A program made the translations under genes and the position numbers. The notes under the pieces are model-generated. The model saw only the letters and a program-made list of their open reading frames with translations. It had not been told where the DNA came from and ran no database searches. Source: Bacteroidales bacterium (GTDB lineage: Bacteria; Bacteroidota; Bacteroidia; Bacteroidales; UBA932). From it: 7,613 bases of DNA. How positions within the stretch are numbered: position 1 is the stretch's first letter; each line of letters starts with the position of its first letter. Location of the stretch: positions 1-7,613 of the forward strand of contig JAAXVX010000066.1 in NCBI GenBank assembly GCA_013335275.1, written 5' to 3'. Of the stretch, positions 5,984-7,613 are shown in pieces.

Positions 5984-6718
5984 ATGGAATCATCACTTTC
6001 TAAGTTACAAGTGAAGTTATCCGGGCTCATCCTCCTTATGGTGGTGAGCCTTTTTTTCACCAGTTGCGGTTCAAATACCGACAAAGAAAAAAACCCTTAC
6101 GGGCTGGATATCATTAACACAACCGAAGCCTATCTTGGCAGTGTTGCCGAAGACAGCAGCAATCTTATGGTGGACCTTGAAAAACTGATACCGGGAATAA
6201 AACTGGATATCCGTTACGCCGACACTAACAATTTTACTCATACAAAAATTTACACCAGCCCGCGTGCATTTCTCAGAAAAGCAGCAGCCGATTCTTTGCT
6301 TAAAATCCAGCAAATACTGGCGAAGGAAGGGATTGGAGTTAAAATTTATGATGCATACAGGCCATACTCTGCAACATTGTATTTTTACGAGGTATACCAC
6401 GACACAACATTTGTAGCTGCTCCATGGAAAGGGTCAATACACAACAGAGGCTGCGCTGTTGACCTCGCACTTATAAATCTTGCAACGGGAGAAGACCTGG
6501 CAATGCCTACTCCATTCGACGATTTCACCGAAAAAGCCTCATTAAAATACAATGACCTTGATTCAGCCGTCCTGGCAAACCGCAGCAAACTTGTAGATAT
6601 TATGACCGCACACGGATTTACAAGCTACGAATTTGAATGGTGGCACTTCAACCTTAAAGGACGGGACAAATACAAATTACTGGACATACCTTTTGAACAA
6701 CTGGAGGAATTAAAATGA
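5984..6718 (+). CDS. VanX/DdpX-family zinc D-alanyl-D-alanine dipeptidase, lipoprotein
   Basis: 244 residues from ATG 5984; the open frame extends upstream to 5843 but that part lies inside the AOR gene. The chosen start follows the AOR stop by 10 bases after an A-rich leader and gives a proper lipoprotein signal (hydrophobic LSGLILLMVVSLFFTSC with Cys28). The family hydrolyses D-Ala-D-Ala or related dipeptides. Seen: DAYRP with Arg126 (equivalent to VanX Arg71), SIHNRGCAVD with zinc ligands His153 and Asp160, and EWWHF with catalytic Glu218 and zinc ligand His221. The 7- and 3-residue spacings match VanX. Cytoplasmic VanX enzymes cause vancomycin resistance only with VanH and VanA, which are not here. 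A membrane-anchored version outside the cytoplasm more likely takes part in peptidoglycan turnover or dipeptide salvage. It overlaps the next gene by ATGA and is probably cotranscribed with it. Confidence 0.93.
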   Translation: MESSLSKLQVKLSGLILLMVVSLFFTSCGSNTDKEKNPYGLDIINTTEAYLGSVAEDSSNLMVDLEKLIPGIKLDIRYADTNNFTHTKIYTSPRAFLRKAAADSLLKIQQILAKEGIGVKIYDAYRPYSATLYFYEVYHDTTFVAAPWKGSIHNRGCAVDLALINLATGEDLAMPTPFDDFTEKASLKYNDLDSAVLANRSKLVDIMTAHGFTSYEFEWWHFNLKGRDKYKLLDIPFEQLEELK

Positions 6719-7613
6719 AAAGGAATCTGATTTACCCGACACTATTACTTATTGCAACTCTTTGCTGTTCCCTTATGCAGGGACAAAGCACAAAAACAAA
6801 TCTCAACCCCAACAAAGTGACCTATCCGTCATACGGGTCGGAAGCGCGCAGCACCATTATATTTCCAAAAGTAATGGGATATGAAGTTGTTACCTGTGAC
6901 TTCCATACTCATACTATGTTTTCGGACGGTCTTGTATGGCCTTCTTTAAGAGTTTCAGAAGCATGGACAGAGGGACTGGATGCAATAGCAATTACGGATC
7001 ATATCGAGTACCGCCCGCATCGCAAGCTCACTGTCAACGACCATAACACATCATATACAATAGCAAAGGAAGCTGCAGATGTCGCAGGATTTATGCTCAT
7101 TAAAGGAACGGAAATCACCCGCACTCAAAAAACGCTGGGCCATTTCAACGCTCTTTTTATTCAGGATGCAAATCCTATTGATACTTCCGACGCAAAAGCA
7201 TCTATTCGTGAAGCCAAAAAGCAGGGCGCTTTTATAATCTGGAACCATCCCGGATGGGCGGTTGATTCAACCTATATTAAAGAGTTTCAGGAGGACTTGT
7301 TTCGCGAGGGACTTATAGACGGGATTGAAGTTTTCAACAATACCGAATTCTACCCGAGAGTTCTTGCATGGGCAGTAGAAAAGGGGCTGACAGTAATTTC
7401 CGCATCTGACGCGCACGGCAGTATAGAGAAGGGCGTTCTTGCAAAAGAAGGCATTCATCGCCCGATGACCCTTGTCCTGGCTTCGGAACGCACTCTTGCG
7501 GGAATACGCGAAGCTCTTGACAAAGGAAGAACTCTGGCATATTTCCACAATACGATTGCCGGACGTGAGGTTTTTGCAAAAGGTTTTGTTAACGCATCAA
7601 TTAAGGCTAAACT
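6715..7613 (+). CDS. Exported PHP-domain phosphoesterase, possibly Sb-PDE-like (3' end beyond window)
   Basis: 299 codons are visible with no stop before the window edge. An N-terminal signal peptide (MKRN, then a hydrophobic stretch about 5-21) predicts export; no good lipobox is seen despite Cys17-Cys18, so signal peptidase I cleavage near QGQS (22-25) is likely. The PHP metal-binding motifs appear in order: DFHTHTMFSDG (62-72), ITDHIEY (93-99), GTEITR (131-136), GHFNAL (142-147), WNHPGW (176-181) and SASDAHG (229-235). These form the trinuclear metal site of PHP hydrolases, which cleave phosphate mono- or diesters. The exported, roughly 400-residue Bacteroidota members are related to the organophosphate phosphodiesterase Sb-PDE of Sphingobium, but the true substrate is unknown. 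Histidinol phosphatase is unlikely because the protein is secreted. The start is set by the ATGA overlap with the dipeptidase gene, suggesting coupled translation. Confidence 0.88.
   Translation, partial: MKRNLIYPTLLLIATLCCSLMQGQSTKTNLNPNKVTYPSYGSEARSTIIFPKVMGYEVVTCDFHTHTMFSDGLVWPSLRVSEAWTEGLDAIAITDHIEYRPHRKLTVNDHNTSYTIAKEAADVAGFMLIKGTEITRTQKTLGHFNALFIQDANPIDTSDAKASIREAKKQGAFIIWNHPGWAVDSTYIKEFQEDLFREGLIDGIEVFNNTEFYPRVLAWAVEKGLTVISASDAHGSIEKGVLAKEGIHRPMTLVLASERTLAGIREALDKGRTLAYFHNTIAGREVFAKGFVNASIKAK

Noticed and set aside
5984..6718. Vancomycin-resistance determinant
   Set aside because: The catalytic motifs match VanX, but there is no VanH, VanA or VanRS and the protein is a predicted lipoprotein outside the cytoplasm, so it would not destroy cytoplasmic D-Ala-D-Ala.
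7051..7579. Minus-strand open frames near the right edge
   Set aside because: They are antisense to the PHP phosphoesterase, whose metal motifs occur in the correct order through this stretch.

Overview
The window looks like chromosomal DNA from an anaerobic Bacteroidota, probably Bacteroidales-like. The evidence is a DAHP synthase with a C-terminal chorismate mutase (an arrangement known from Prevotella and Porphyromonas), several lipoproteins, A-rich leaders instead of clear Shine-Dalgarno sites, and promoter elements of the Bacteroidota TTTG / TAnnTTTG type. This assignment is inference; no rRNA or other marker gene is present.

Layout. Positions 1-1801 hold a minus-strand operon: a two-domain sulfite-oxidase-fold lipoprotein, a short ModE-type regulator, and the start of a WtpA/TupA-like tungstate/molybdate-binding lipoprotein that runs off the left edge. 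Positions 1873-2955 hold a plus-strand DAHP synthase/chorismate mutase fusion. Positions 2952-3747 hold a minus-strand ThiF/MoeB-like E1 enzyme followed by a ThiS/MoaD-like sulfur carrier. Positions 3817-7613 hold a plus-strand run: a 718-residue tungsten-type aldehyde:ferredoxin oxidoreductase (AOR), a VanX-family D-Ala-D-Ala dipeptidase lipoprotein, and an exported PHP-domain phosphoesterase cut by the right edge. Coding density is very high. The only intergenic stretches above 20 bases are two divergent promoter regions, 1802-1872 and 3748-3816. No tRNA, rRNA, CRISPR array, insertion sequence or gene-free stretch over 300 bases was seen.

How it fits together. The likely theme is tungsten (or molybdenum) enzyme biology. 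Oxyanion capture (WtpA), metal-responsive control (ModE-like), sulfur transfer that could serve pyranopterin synthesis (ThiF/ThiS-like pair) and a pterin-tungsten oxidoreductase (AOR) lie within 6 kb. The AOR differs from the Pyrococcus furiosus type: its cluster motif is CX3CX3C instead of CX2CX3C, the second pterin-motif aspartate is a glycine, and it is about 110 residues longer. The E1 gene and the AOR are transcribed divergently across a perfect 16-bp palindrome, a good candidate operator. The DAHP synthase, dipeptidase and phosphoesterase have no obvious metabolic link to this theme.
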